Of a DNA stretch of 64,000 bases, positions 9,724 through 18,313 are shown in pieces. Positions within the stretch are counted from its first letter, which is position 1; each line of letters opens with the position of its first letter. The DNA is taken from assembly GCF_017104565.1 (NCBI RefSeq), contig NZ_JAAGPD010000001.1, positions 558,001 to 622,000 on the forward strand. Reading direction: 5' to 3'. Source of the stretch: Paraburkholderia sp. Tr-20389 (GTDB lineage: Bacteria; Pseudomonadota; Gammaproteobacteria; Burkholderiales; Burkholderiaceae). Below the pieces are notes generated by a model. It was not told the DNA's origin and made no database searches. It was given only the letters and a program-made list of their open reading frames with translations. Both the position numbers and the translations under genes were made by a program.

Positions 9724-10428
9724 ATGTCGCTCGAAAACACACGCCGCCCGTCGTGGCTGACCTTCGATTGCTACGGCACGCTGATTCAATGGGACGAAGG
9801 GCTGCAGAAAGCCGTCGCCGCGATCCTCGCCAGCAAGCACGCCGCCGCGATCGATCCACGCAGGTTCATCGCCGTCTACGACCGCCACGAGCATGCGCTC
9901 GAACAGACGCCGCCGCACCGTTCGTTCCGCGAAGTCGCGGGCGAGGCGCTGCGCATCGCGCTCGAAGAATTCGATCTGCACGCGGACGCCAGCGACATCA
10001 GCATGCTCACGGAGCGCATCTCGGCGATGCCGCCCTTCCCGGAAGTGGTCGGCACGCTGCGTGCATTGAAGGAAGCCGGCTACCGGCTGTGCATCGTGTC
10101 GAATACCGACGACGACGTGATCGCGGGCAACGTCGCGCAGCTCGGCGGCCATATCGACCGCGTGATCACCGCGCAGCAGGCAGGCGCATACAAGCCCGAC
10201 CGGCGGCTTTTCGACTATGCTCACGAACAGCTCGGCGTAGCGCGCGACGATGTCGTGCATATCTGCGCGAGCCCGCATCTGGACCACGCGGCAGCGCGCG
10301 ATATCGGCTTTCGTTGCGTGTGGATCGATCGCGGCACGGGGCGCCGGCTCTTGCCGGACTACACACCCGACGCGATTCTTGCGACGCTCGACCAGGTGCC
10401 GCCGCTTTTCACGTCGCTCGGCTGGTGA
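9724..10428 (+). CDS. HAD-superfamily hydrolase, haloacid dehalogenase type II-like
   Basis: 234 residues from the ATG at 9724 with AAAGGA upstream. HAD motif I is FDCYGTLIQWDEG (Asp nucleophile; the second Asp of phosphatases is replaced by Tyr, as in L-2-haloacid dehalogenases). Motif II is CIVSNTDDD, the Lys motif is AGAYKPDRRLF, and motif IV lies near ASPHLDHAAARDIG. The fold and motif I fit the type II dehalogenase clade, whose members act on 2-haloacids or on small phosphate esters. It is followed 19 bases later by a class II aldolase, so they are co-transcribed. Confidence 0.8.
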   Translation: MSLENTRRPSWLTFDCYGTLIQWDEGLQKAVAAILASKHAAAIDPRRFIAVYDRHEHALEQTPPHRSFREVAGEALRIALEEFDLHADASDISMLTERISAMPPFPEVVGTLRALKEAGYRLCIVSNTDDDVIAGNVAQLGGHIDRVITAQQAGAYKPDRRLFDYAHEQLGVARDDVVHICASPHLDHAAARDIGFRCVWIDRGTGRRLLPDYTPDAILATLDQVPPLFTSLGW

Positions 10429-10447
10429 AACATAAAGAGGATCTGCA

Positions 10448-11233
10448 ATGGCTCATACGCTCGACGTCAAGACGTCCGCCCTGTCGCGCCGCGACGCGCT
10501 CGACTCCGACGCGGTGCAAACTGCCCGCGTCGAACTGGCCGCGTGCTTTCAGCTTGCCGCGCAACTTGGCCTGGAAGAAGGCGTGTGCAATCATTTTTCG
10601 GCGGTCGTGCCGGGGCATGACGATCTGTTCTTCGTCAATCCGTATGGCTATGCGTTCCCGGAAATCACGGCATCGCGCCTGTTGATCTGCGATTTCGACG
10701 GCAACGTGATCGACGGCGAAGGCAAGCCGGAAGCAACGGCGTTCTACATTCACGCGCGCCTGCACAAGGCGATGCCGCGCGTGAAGGCGGCTTTCCACAC
10801 GCACATGCCGAACGCGACGGCGCTGTGTCTGATCGAAGGGCCGCCGCTGTTGTGGCTCGGACAAACGGCGTTGAAGTTCTATGGCCGCACCGCCGTCGAC
10901 GAGGAATACAACGGCCTCGCGCTCGATACCTCCGAAGGCGACCGTATCGCGAAGGCAATGGGCGACGCCGATATCCTGTTCCTGAAGAACCACGGCGTGA
11001 TGGTGGCGGGCGCGAGCATCGCGGAAGCGTGGGACGATCTTTACTACCTGGAACGCGCGGCAGAAGTGCAACTCAAGGCGATGCAGAGCAACCGCCCGCT
11101 CAAAACCGTGCCGAACGCCGTCGCGCAGCTCGCTTATGAGCAGATGCGCCTGGGCGACAAGGAAAGCGCGCGGGCACATCTCGACAGCGGCATCCGGCGT
11201 CTTCGCGACGCGGGCAACCGCTTCGAGACGTGA
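10448..11233 (+). CDS. Class II aldolase/adducin family protein
   Basis: 261 residues with GAGGA before the ATG. The fold is that of L-fuculose-1-phosphate/ribulose-5-phosphate 4-epimerase-type zinc enzymes. Metal-binding His residues are visible in AAFHTHMPNATALC and FLKNHGVMVAG; LGLEEGVCNHFSAVVPG is the N-terminal signature. The length matches the clade that often sits beside decarboxylases or oxidoreductases and lacks a proven aldol substrate. It is co-transcribed with the HAD hydrolase. Confidence 0.85.
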   Translation: MAHTLDVKTSALSRRDALDSDAVQTARVELAACFQLAAQLGLEEGVCNHFSAVVPGHDDLFFVNPYGYAFPEITASRLLICDFDGNVIDGEGKPEATAFYIHARLHKAMPRVKAAFHTHMPNATALCLIEGPPLLWLGQTALKFYGRTAVDEEYNGLALDTSEGDRIAKAMGDADILFLKNHGVMVAGASIAEAWDDLYYLERAAEVQLKAMQSNRPLKTVPNAVAQLAYEQMRLGDKESARAHLDSGIRRLRDAGNRFET

Positions 11234-11260
11234 CCCGGCAATAACCGGTGCAACGCGCGA

Positions 11261-11746
11261 TCAGACCGACATGCCCTGCATGCGCCGTCCGAAATGCGCG
11301 CGCTCGGCGCCGTCCATCAGCGCGAGAAACTGCTCGCCGTCCATATGCACGAGCGCTTCGTGATCGCCGGACTCGAAATACACATCCGGTTGACGCACAA
11401 GGCTCTCGTCCAGATACGTTTTCATGCCATAGGCGGTGCAAACAGGCGGCAGCGCGCCGTATTCGCAATCCTTGAACAGTTCGCGCAAGTCCCCTTCCTT
11501 CGCGAGTGACAGATGCCGCCCGGTTTTCGACGACAGCTCGGCCAGGCGCACCGCGTGGGTGGACGACAGCACGGCAGCAACATAGCCCTGCTCGTCCTCG
11601 AACAGCACGGTCTTCGCCAGACGATCGCCGGGAACATGTGCGGCAGCCGCCGTTTCCATACTCGAATGGCTGTACGGGTGACGCACGATTTCGTAACGGG
11701 AGCCCTTATCGGTAAGGCACTCCTGGAGAGTCGTAGACATTGACAT
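11261..11746 (-). CDS. YbaK/EbsC-type aminoacyl-tRNA deacylase
   Basis: 161 residues from the ATG at 11746 with GGAGG six bases upstream; a second ATG lies six bases on. The YbaK/ProX fold is recognisable from YEIVRHPYSHSSMETAAAAH at the start, AKTVLFEDEQGYVAAVLSS in the middle and CEYGALPPVCTAYGMKTYLD. The family hydrolyses mischarged tRNA (for example Ala- or Cys-tRNAPro) in the cytoplasm. The protein stands alone and has no synthetase domain. Exact specificity is unknown. Confidence 0.8.
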   Translation of the reverse strand: MSMSTTLQECLTDKGSRYEIVRHPYSHSSMETAAAAHVPGDRLAKTVLFEDEQGYVAAVLSSTHAVRLAELSSKTGRHLSLAKEGDLRELFKDCEYGALPPVCTAYGMKTYLDESLVRQPDVYFESGDHEALVHMDGEQFLALMDGAERAHFGRRMQGMSV

Positions 11747-11822
11747 GACACACCTCCGTGTCGGAAGTCGCGGGCGATTCATTCAGGATAGTTCGCCCGC
11801 GCATGATCCGCATCGCGTTTGT

Positions 11823-12797
11823 TCACGCTGTGACGAGACCCTTCTCCTTCAGCCACTCCGCATTGAAGAGCCGCGCGCGATACAGTTCGCCGCGATCGCA
11901 CAGCGGCGTGACGATCGTATGGCCCGGCCCCATCTGCCGCGCTAGCGCGACGGCGGCGGCAACATTGATCCCCGTCGATCCGCCGACGTACAGTCCTTCT
12001 TCGCGCAGCAAGCGGTACACCATCGTCACGCAAGACTGATCGTCGATGCGGAACGCGTCGTCGATTGCCGTGCCTTCGAGATTGGCCGTGACGCGGCTCG
12101 AACCGATGCCCTCGGTGATCGAACTGCCTTCCACCTTGATTTCGCCCGTCTTCACATAGCTGTACAAACCGCTGCCATGCGGGTCCGCGAGCGCGATGCG
12201 CACGTCCGGATTCTGTTCCTTCAGATAGCGGCTGACGCCCGCGAGCGTGCCGCCCGTGCCGGTCGAGCAGACGAACGCATCGACCGTGCCCGCCGTGTCG
12301 CGCCAGATTTCGGGCCCCGTGGTCTCGTAGTGCGCCTGCCGGTTGACGACGTTGTCGAACTGATTGGCCCAGATCGCGTTGGCGAGTTCGTCTGCGAGAC
12401 GGCTCGCGACCTTCTGATAGTTGTTCGGATCTTTGTACGGCGCAGCGGGTACGGGCCGCACTTCCGCACCGAGCACGCGCAGCAGTTCCATTTTCGCGGG
12501 CGATTGCGTGTCGGGAATCACGATCACGCAGCGATAGCCGCGCGCCGCGCACAGGTGCGCGAGGCCGATGCCCGTGTTGCCCGCCGTGCCCTCCACGACC
12601 GTGCCGCCGGGTTTGAGCGCGCCGCGCCGCTCGGCATCGAGAATGATGTACAGCGCGGCGCGATCCTTCACCGAACCGCCCGGATTCATGAACTCCGCTT
12701 TGCCGAGAATCTCGCAGCCGGTTTCGGCACTGAGCGCTGCGAGCCGGATGAGCGGCGTGTCGCCGATGCATCCCGTGAAACCCTGGTGTACGCGCAT
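11823..12797 (-). CDS. PLP-dependent cysteine synthase-like enzyme
   Basis: 324 residues with GGGGGA upstream of the ATG. It is a fold-type II PLP enzyme: NPGGSVKDRAA holds the Schiff-base Lys, EGTAGNTGIGLA is the substrate loop, and CSTGTGGTLAGVSRYLKE binds the phosphate. These match the cysteine synthase family (O-acetylserine plus sulfide to cysteine). The substrate-loop start is TAGNTG rather than the usual TSGNTG, and the enzyme is not next to cysE, so beta-substitution with another substrate is possible. It lies 157 bases after the acid-sugar operon and could be read from that transcript. Confidence 0.82.
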   Translation of the reverse strand: MRVHQGFTGCIGDTPLIRLAALSAETGCEILGKAEFMNPGGSVKDRAALYIILDAERRGALKPGGTVVEGTAGNTGIGLAHLCAARGYRCVIVIPDTQSPAKMELLRVLGAEVRPVPAAPYKDPNNYQKVASRLADELANAIWANQFDNVVNRQAHYETTGPEIWRDTAGTVDAFVCSTGTGGTLAGVSRYLKEQNPDVRIALADPHGSGLYSYVKTGEIKVEGSSITEGIGSSRVTANLEGTAIDDAFRIDDQSCVTMVYRLLREEGLYVGGSTGINVAAAVALARQMGPGHTIVTPLCDRGELYRARLFNAEWLKEKGLVTA

Positions 12798-12922
12798 GAG
12801 CGTCCCCCGTTTCAGTGACAGGCAGCGAAAGCGGCTGCCTCATTCGAAGCATAGTTCGCCGGCCTTGCCGATGTCAGGGAGCATGTCGCGCGCCGGCCTC
12901 GCCGGCGTCGCCCTGGAGGGCA

Positions 12923-12944
12923 GCGCCGCACACCTGTGCGGCGC
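12923..12944 (-). other. Perfect hairpin between the DeoR gene and the cysteine-synthase-like gene
   Basis: GCGCCGCACA and TGTGCGGCGC form a perfect 10-bp stem with a 2-base loop, ten bases after the DeoR stop. No T run follows on the minus strand, so it may be an RNA-stabilising or attenuating hairpin rather than a full terminator. Confidence 0.5.
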
Positions 12945-12953
12945 AGTATGAGA

Positions 12954-13724
12954 TCAGGGCGCGAGTTCGACGGTTACTTCATCGAGTGCGCGAAACGGCG
13001 CGAGCAGTGCGTCGTCCGCACTCGCCGAGGTGATGAGCCGCCAGTCGCGTTGCAGCGGCGTCCAATGCTGCTGACGCGCGCGGCCGAGCTTGTCCGAATC
13101 GGCGAGCACGACGATTTCGGCGGCCCGCGAGACGATGCATTCCTTCAGATACGCCTGTTGCGCCGATGCTTCGCACAGGCCGAAGCCCGCGACCACGCCA
13201 TCCGCGCCGAGAAACGCGCGGTCGACGGTCAGACGGCTGAGGATCAGTTCCGCCAGCGGCCCGAGCGTGCTCATGCTGGAGCCGCGCAGCTCGCCGCCGA
13301 TCAGCGTGAGCCGCACGCCCGGCGCATTCGCGAGCGCGGTGACGGCAAGCAGATTGTTGGTGACGACGTGCAGCGCTTCGCGTGTGGACAGATGCCATGC
13401 AAGCGCGGCACAGGTCGTGCCGCCGTCGAGCAGCACGGTATCGCCGTCGAGCACGTGCGCGGCGGCCGCCTGCGCGATCGACTCCTTCTGCTCGCGCTGC
13501 GCCGACTTGCGTTCTTCGAGCGACGCTTCAGGCTCGTGCACGCCGACGAATGCCGTCGCGCCGCCATACGTGCGCACGAGGCGCTTTTGCCTCGCGAGCG
13601 CCGTCAGGTCACGGCGGATCGTCGCTTCCGATACGCCGAGCGCGGCGCACAACTCTTCGACGTTGGCATCGCGGGCACGGACGAGATCGAGAATCGCCTG
13701 ATGACGGTCTATCGTTTTCTTCAC
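12954..13724 (-). CDS. DeoR-family regulator of the acid-sugar operon
   Basis: 256 residues from a GTG at 13724. N-terminal HTH (residues about 5-60): RHQAILDLVRARDANVEELCAALGVSEATIRRDL, followed by RTYGGA, the DeoR signature. The rest is the sugar-phosphate-sensing domain (LDGGTTCAALAWHL; FLGADGV). It is the last gene of the permease-kinase-dehydrogenase operon, 69 bases after the PdxA2-like gene, so it probably represses its own operon and senses a phosphorylated acid-sugar intermediate. The palindromes at 17159-17240 are candidate operators. Confidence 0.87.
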   Translation of the reverse strand: MKKTIDRHQAILDLVRARDANVEELCAALGVSEATIRRDLTALARQKRLVRTYGGATAFVGVHEPEASLEERKSAQREQKESIAQAAAAHVLDGDTVLLDGGTTCAALAWHLSTREALHVVTNNLLAVTALANAPGVRLTLIGGELRGSSMSTLGPLAELILSRLTVDRAFLGADGVVAGFGLCEASAQQAYLKECIVSRAAEIVVLADSDKLGRARQQHWTPLQRDWRLITSASADDALLAPFRALDEVTVELAP

Positions 13725-13793
13725 GTGTGCACGAGTCCGGGAATGGGGCTCGATCTTACACCACGCACGCTGGCCGCGAGCACCCCGCGACGA

Positions 13794-14792
13794 TCAGCGG
13801 CGCGTTGCGAGTTCGGCGCCCTGGCGCAGCGCTTCGAGCATGCTGCCTTCGTCGACGACACCCTTGCCCGCGATGTCGAAAGCCGTGCCGTGATCGACGG
13901 ACGTACGGATCACTTCCAGCCCCACCGTCACGTTCACGCCCGCTTCGAGACCGAGCACCTTCACGGGGCCATGTCCCTGGTCGTGATACATCGCCACCAC
14001 CAGATCGAAGTCGCCGCGGCCCGCGCGGAAGAACAAGGTATCGGCGGGCAGCGGACCTGTTACGTCCAGGCCGCGCTCCTGCAGCAGCTTCACCGCGGGG
14101 ATGATCTTCTCTTCCTCTTCGCCGTAGCCGAACAGACCGTTCTCGCCCGCATGCGGATTGATCCCGCACACGCCGATACGCGGACGCTCGATGCCCGCCT
14201 TCACGAGCGTCGCATTGCCGCGTTCGATCGTGCGCTGCACGAGGCCGGGCTCGATCTTGCGGATCGCGTCGATGATGCCGATGTGCGTCGTCACGTGGAT
14301 CACGCGCAGTTGCGGCGCGACGAGCATCATCGACACTTCCTCGACACCCGTCAGATGCGCGAGCATTTCCGTGTGGCCCGGATACTTGTGGCCGCCCGCA
14401 TGCAGCGCTTCCTTGTTGAGCGGCGCCGTGCAGATCGCGTCGATCTTGCCGGACTGCGCGAGTTCGACGGCGCGCTTGATGTACTGGTACGCGGCATCGC
14501 CCGCGACGGCCGACAGCTGACCGAACGGGAGGTTGTCGGGAATCAGGCCGAGGTCGATGCAGTCGATCGCGCCCTGCTCGTAGCGCGCCTCGGAGGCGTC
14601 TTCGATGCGGCGAATCTTCATCTCGCCGCCCACGATTTCATTCGCGCGTTCGAGGCGCTTCGCGTCGCCGATCACGAGCGGACGGCATTGCGCATAGACC
14701 GATGCATGCGCGAGGCTCTTGACGACGACTTCGGCGCCGACGCCGGATGCATCGCCCATCGTGATGCCGATTACGGGAAGGTAGGTGCTCAT
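13794..14792 (-). CDS. pdxA2: PdxA2-like 4-phospho-acid-sugar dehydrogenase
   Basis: 332 residues from the ATG at 14792. It is a PdxA-family NAD-dependent dehydrogenase/decarboxylase: ITMGDASGVGAEVVVKSL at the N-terminus, TAPLNKEALHAGGHKYPGHTE, HVTTHIGIIDAIRKI and GINPHAGENGLFGYGEEEE with metal-binding His residues, and MYHDQGHGPVK. Classic PdxA makes pyridoxal precursors. PdxA2 paralogues next to DUF1537 kinases oxidise D-threonate 4-phosphate (or a close relative) to dihydroxyacetone phosphate and CO2. The direct neighbourhood of such a kinase, 39 bases upstream, supports PdxA2 here. Confidence 0.85.
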   Translation of the reverse strand: MSTYLPVIGITMGDASGVGAEVVVKSLAHASVYAQCRPLVIGDAKRLERANEIVGGEMKIRRIEDASEARYEQGAIDCIDLGLIPDNLPFGQLSAVAGDAAYQYIKRAVELAQSGKIDAICTAPLNKEALHAGGHKYPGHTEMLAHLTGVEEVSMMLVAPQLRVIHVTTHIGIIDAIRKIEPGLVQRTIERGNATLVKAGIERPRIGVCGINPHAGENGLFGYGEEEEKIIPAVKLLQERGLDVTGPLPADTLFFRAGRGDFDLVVAMYHDQGHGPVKVLGLEAGVNVTVGLEVIRTSVDHGTAFDIAGKGVVDEGSMLEALRQGAELATRR

Positions 14793-14831
14793 GATGTGAT
14801 CTCGTGAATACGTGCAGTTCATTCTCGGACG

Positions 14832-16091
14832 TCAGTGCGGCACGACGTCCCGTTCAGTTTCGTTGCGCAGCGTCAGCCACGCGGCGTACAGCGCGTGATC
14901 GGTGCCGAATGCGCCCGCCTTCGTCACGACGCCGGGGCAATGCGTGCGCGTGGCATCGAGCGGCCGCGCGACGGCGACGCCCGCTTCCACTTCGGCCAGC
15001 AATTGCAGATTGCCGATACGCGCGGCCGCGAGCATCGCGCGCGCGGTCTCGCCGCCCGTCGCGATTACGCCGCCTGTCTTCGTGAAGTGCGGCTCGACGA
15101 GCGCGGCGAGCGCCGCCGACAGTTGCGCGCCTTCGGCGGGATCGAATGCATCGTCGCGGCCGATGCGCAGCAGCAGATCGACATCCGCCTTCAGCGATAC
15201 GCCGATCTGGTCCTGCAGCGCGCGCCAGTCGCGATGCGTCGCGCCTTCGCGCAACACGGCGGGCGGCACGACCAGTTCTTCGACGCCGCCGCGTTCGCGC
15301 AGCATCGCGCATTGCCGCTCGCTGACGGCCGACAGGCTGCCGACCAGAATCAGGATCGGGCCACCGGGAAATGTCGTGCTGCCAAGGTCGCGCTCTGCCA
15401 GGTCGACCCGCGAATCGAGCGCCGCGATTTCGCGCGCCAGTCCGCCCGAGCCGACCCAGAAAAATGCCGCATCGCTATGCAACGTCGCACGGGCGAGCGC
15501 ACGTAGCGCCCGCTCGCTTTGCGTATCGACGATCAACGCCTGCACACCGTTCGCGGCCATCGCGCCGATGCACACCGCCAGCGTTTCCGGTTCGTCGGCA
15601 AGCGCTTCGGCATCGAGCCGGTCCGTCGCCAGACCCGCTGCTTCGAGTTGCGCCGCGATGCCCGCAGGCAGCCCCGCGTGCTCCAGCTTCCAGGTCGCCG
15701 TCTGTTCCAGCGGCTCGCCGTTCACGAACACGCGGCCTTCATGCACCGTGCGCCCCGTGGCCGGAAACGCGGGCGCGACGATCGCCATGCCGGCGAGCGC
15801 CTGAAGGCCCGCGACTTCCGCAGCCCAGTTGCCGCGCAACGTCGAATCGATTTTCTTGTAGAGGCGCTGGCCGCGCGCGCTCATCTCCGCATACGCCGCC
15901 GACGTGCGCGCCGCCGCATCCTGCGGTGTGAGACGGCGAGTGTCGGTATCGACGGCGATCGTGTCCGCGCCGTCATGCGCCGGCGTGCGTGTCGCCTCCA
16001 GCGTGACGACCGTGCGATGCCCGGCGCTCGCGAAACCGATCGCGCAGTCCGCGGCACCCGACAGGTCGTCCGCAATGATCAGAATGCTCAT
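14832..16091 (-). CDS. dtnK: Four-carbon acid sugar kinase (DUF1537), DtnK-like
   Basis: 419 residues from the ATG at 16091, overlapping the permease stop (ATGA). N-terminal substrate domain: [33 protein letters not shown] and [17 protein letters not shown], the DUF1537 signature. The C-terminal nucleotide domain has [13 protein letters not shown] and [15 protein letters not shown]. The family phosphorylates D-threonate, L-threonate/L-erythronate or related acids. Pairing with PdxA2 points to D-threonate, though D-erythronate-type substrates are not excluded. Confidence 0.87.
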   Translation of the reverse strand: MSILIIADDLSGAADCAIGFASAGHRTVVTLEATRTPAHDGADTIAVDTDTRRLTPQDAAARTSAAYAEMSARGQRLYKKIDSTLRGNWAAEVAGLQALAGMAIVAPAFPATGRTVHEGRVFVNGEPLEQTATWKLEHAGLPAGIAAQLEAAGLATDRLDAEALADEPETLAVCIGAMAANGVQALIVDTQSERALRALARATLHSDAAFFWVGSGGLAREIAALDSRVDLAERDLGSTTFPGGPILILVGSLSAVSERQCAMLRERGGVEELVVPPAVLREGATHRDWRALQDQIGVSLKADVDLLLRIGRDDAFDPAEGAQLSAALAALVEPHFTKTGGVIATGGETARAMLAAARIGNLQLLAEVEAGVAVARPLDATRTHCPGVVTKAGAFGTDHALYAAWLTLRNETERDVVPH

Positions 16092-17086
16092 CGTGCCAGC
16101 CCTTGGCGATTGCCTGAGCGCGCCGCCTCCTGACGCTGCTGATAGCGCTTCGCAACGGCCGACGTCAGGATCGGCGACAGAATCGCCGTCACGACGACAC
16201 ACGCGGCGACCAGCAGTGTCGCGCTTTGCGCCGCTGCGTTATAGACCGGGTTGGCTGCCGCCACCAGCGCGGGCACCGCGGCCGCGTTACCTGCCGTGTT
16301 GGCTGCCGCGACACCGGCTACGCCCGTACCGCCCGTCAGACGATCGGCGAAGTACAGCGGAATGCCCGTCACGATCACGACGGCGATACCGAGGCCGATG
16401 CCGAGCAGGCCAGCTTGCCACACCTTATGCAGATCGAGTCCGGCGCCGAGTGCAAGCGCAAAGAATGGAATCATCACGGGCACCGCCTTCGCGAGAAAGT
16501 CGCGCATGTCGCGGTCGAGATTGCCGAGCAGCATGCCGAGCGCGAGCGGCAGAATGCTGCCGACCAGTGTCTGCCACGGAAACGCCGACAGCCCCGCCAC
16601 GCCGAGCGTCACCATCGTCAGGAACGGGCCCGATTCGAGCGACATCAGCGTGTATGCGCCCACGTCTTCCGAGCGGCCGTACTGGCCCATCAACGCCATG
16701 TAGAGGCCACCGTTCGTGTCGTTCATCGCGGCGACCACGGCGAGCGTCGAGATGCCCGCGAACAGGCCCGACGACACCGGCTGCTCGCCGATCAGATGAC
16801 CCAGAACCACGCCCACGATCACGGCCGCGCCGACCTTCGTGACGAGCAGCGCGCCGCCTTTCTTCATCAGATACGGCGTCGCCTTCACGTCGATGCTCGC
16901 GCCCATGCACACGTAGAACACGGCGAGAATCGGCAGCGCGCCCGTGAACAGCGCATTGGTGAACGAACCGAAGAACTTCGGCATGCCGGGCAGGAACGTC
17001 GCCACCAGCGAGCCGATGAGCAGCGGCACGATCATCATGCCGCCGGGAACGCGCTCGATCGAGCGTTTGATGGGGATTTGAACCAT
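16088..17086 (-). CDS. 2-keto-3-deoxygluconate permease (KdgT) family transporter
   Basis: 332 residues with GGAG before the ATG. About ten hydrophobic helices; the start [28 protein letters not shown] and [19 protein letters not shown] are KdgT-family features. KdgT is a proton symporter for 2-keto-3-deoxygluconate. As first gene of a kinase/PdxA2/DeoR operon, this one more likely imports the four-carbon acid sugar used downstream. That substrate is inferred from context. Confidence 0.85.
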   Translation of the reverse strand: MVQIPIKRSIERVPGGMMIVPLLIGSLVATFLPGMPKFFGSFTNALFTGALPILAVFYVCMGASIDVKATPYLMKKGGALLVTKVGAAVIVGVVLGHLIGEQPVSSGLFAGISTLAVVAAMNDTNGGLYMALMGQYGRSEDVGAYTLMSLESGPFLTMVTLGVAGLSAFPWQTLVGSILPLALGMLLGNLDRDMRDFLAKAVPVMIPFFALALGAGLDLHKVWQAGLLGIGLGIAVVIVTGIPLYFADRLTGGTGVAGVAAANTAGNAAAVPALVAAANPVYNAAAQSATLLVAACVVVTAILSPILTSAVAKRYQQRQEAARSGNRQGLAR

Positions 17087-17158
17087 GCGAGTCTCCTGGC
17101 TTTATTTGGGCAATGCGCTGGGTTCCGCGTGCTGTCGCGGTTTTGATCGAAATAATCA

Positions 17159-17240
17159 CGATTCGATCGAATCGATCAGTTTGCAGTGTAGCCCCTCTCA
17201 TCGGTTTGCGCAAACCGATCAACCATTTGAGCAAACCGAT
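17159..17240. promoter_or_regulatory. Palindromic operator region upstream of the acid-sugar operon
   Basis: Two perfect palindromes lie 70-135 bases before the permease start: a 16-bp one centred on CGATTCGA/TCGAATCG at 17159-17174, and a 20-bp one, ATCGGTTTGC/GCAAACCGAT, at 17200-17219. A further half-site GCAAACCGAT recurs at 17231-17240, and GATCAGTTTGC at 17175-17184 is a degenerate copy. DeoR proteins bind repeated half-sites of this kind. Assignment to the operon's own DeoR is inference. Confidence 0.6.
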
Positions 17241-17329
17241 CATTTCGAGACGGCGCTAGATTGCTCGACCCCGTGGTGCCCGGTTCCGTCGCATCCGTTG
17301 CGCCACCTCCTTTCGCCCAGCAAAAGCGA

Positions 17330-17363
17330 AAACCGCGACGCGCCTTCCGGCACGTCGCGGTTT
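17330..17363 (-). terminator. Hairpin terminator after the alpha/beta hydrolase
   Basis: AAACCGCGACG and CGTCGCGGTTT make a perfect 11-bp stem with a 12-base loop, 20 bases after the hydrolase stop on the minus strand, followed there by TCGCTTTTGC. The T tract is short and interrupted, so termination is probable but not certain. Confidence 0.6.
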
Positions 17364-17382
17364 CTGGAAGTACAGCGTTCGA

Positions 17383-18162
17383 TTACTGCGCCTTGGCAGC
17401 CGCCTCGATGATCGCATTCGCCACCGCTTCGGGCTTGCTCAGCATCGGCACATGGCTGCTCTCGACGTGCGTCACTTTCGCCTTGATCTGCCCCGCCATC
17501 GCGTTTTGCAAGCGCGGATCGATCATGCGGTCATGATTCGCGACGACGTAGTACGTCGGCTTCGTGTGCCATGCAGCGTCCGTCACCTTGTCGTCGGTCG
17601 CACCGGCGAACCACGGACCTTGCGTTGCCGCGACCACGCGCTTTTGCGCCGGGCTCAGATCCTGCGCGAAGTCGTCGTCGATTGCTTTCGGCGACAGCGT
17701 CAGGAAGTTGCCCGAATCCTTCTGCAACTCGCTCGCCCAGGCGGGCGCGGGTTTGCCTTTGAGCATGTCGTTGATCGACTGGCCGCTGTCGGGTGCGAAG
17801 GCGGCCACGTAGACGAGCGCCTTCACCTTGTCGTCATTGCCCGCCTGGCTGATCACCGCGCCGCCCCACGAATGGCCGACCAGCACCACGGGACCGTTCT
17901 GCGCGTCGATCGCACGCTTCGTCGCGGCAGCATCGTCGGCAAGCGAACTCAGCGGATTCTGCACGGCGACCACATGTAGGCCGCGCGCTTCGAGTAGCGG
18001 AATCACCTTCTCCCAGCTCGAACCGTCGGCGAACGCGCCGTGCACCAGCACCACGTTCTTGCCCTTCAGGTCCTGCGGCTGGGCAGCCTGCGCCGCGTGC
18101 AACGACAGCACCGAACCGGCCAGCATGACGGAAGCGATGCACTTTCTGATAAGCGAATTCAT
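17383..18162 (-). CDS. Exported alpha/beta hydrolase
   Basis: 259 residues from the ATG at 18162; this start gives a clean signal peptide (residues 1-27, ending AAQA). Alpha/beta-hydrolase motifs: NVVLVHGAFADGSSW (oxyanion loop), VLVGHSWGGAVIS (nucleophile elbow GHSWG), an acidic residue near NHDRMIDP, and catalytic His in ESSHVPMLS. The arrangement matches the salicylate-esterase/EstC-like group found widely in soil bacteria. A periplasmic location and ester substrate are likely; specificity is unknown. Confidence 0.85.
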   Translation of the reverse strand: MNSLIRKCIASVMLAGSVLSLHAAQAAQPQDLKGKNVVLVHGAFADGSSWEKVIPLLEARGLHVVAVQNPLSSLADDAAATKRAIDAQNGPVVLVGHSWGGAVISQAGNDDKVKALVYVAAFAPDSGQSINDMLKGKPAPAWASELQKDSGNFLTLSPKAIDDDFAQDLSPAQKRVVAATQGPWFAGATDDKVTDAAWHTKPTYYVVANHDRMIDPRLQNAMAGQIKAKVTHVESSHVPMLSKPEAVANAIIEAAAKAQ

Positions 18163-18276
18163 GAGCGATGTGTCCTTGATGTGTCGCCGATATCCAGCGA
18201 GAGGAGCGAAGCATCGCAAACGCCGCCGGCGCCTGCTATCGGTCAAATGACCGATCTCGCGCGCGGACACGCGGGG

Positions 18277-18282
18277 TATAGT
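18277..18282 (+). promoter_or_regulatory. Putative -10 element of the HD/LuxR regulator gene
   Basis: TATAGT lies 32 bases before the ATG at 18314. The overlapping GTG at 18281 would otherwise be a possible start, so this element argues for the ATG. The inverted arms GGTCA/TGACC around 18241-18252 lie upstream and may be a binding site. Confidence 0.45.
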
Positions 18283-18313
18283 GGGGCTCGACAATCGACC
18301 GCTCTACGCACTC

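Noticed and set aside
12936-14807. A 623-codon plus-strand open frame
   Set aside because: It is antisense to the DeoR and PdxA2-like genes, which carry all family motifs on the minus strand.
18281-18283. GTG as start of the HD/LuxR regulator
   Set aside because: It overlaps a good TATAGT -10 element, and the ATG at 18314 gives the expected N-terminus.
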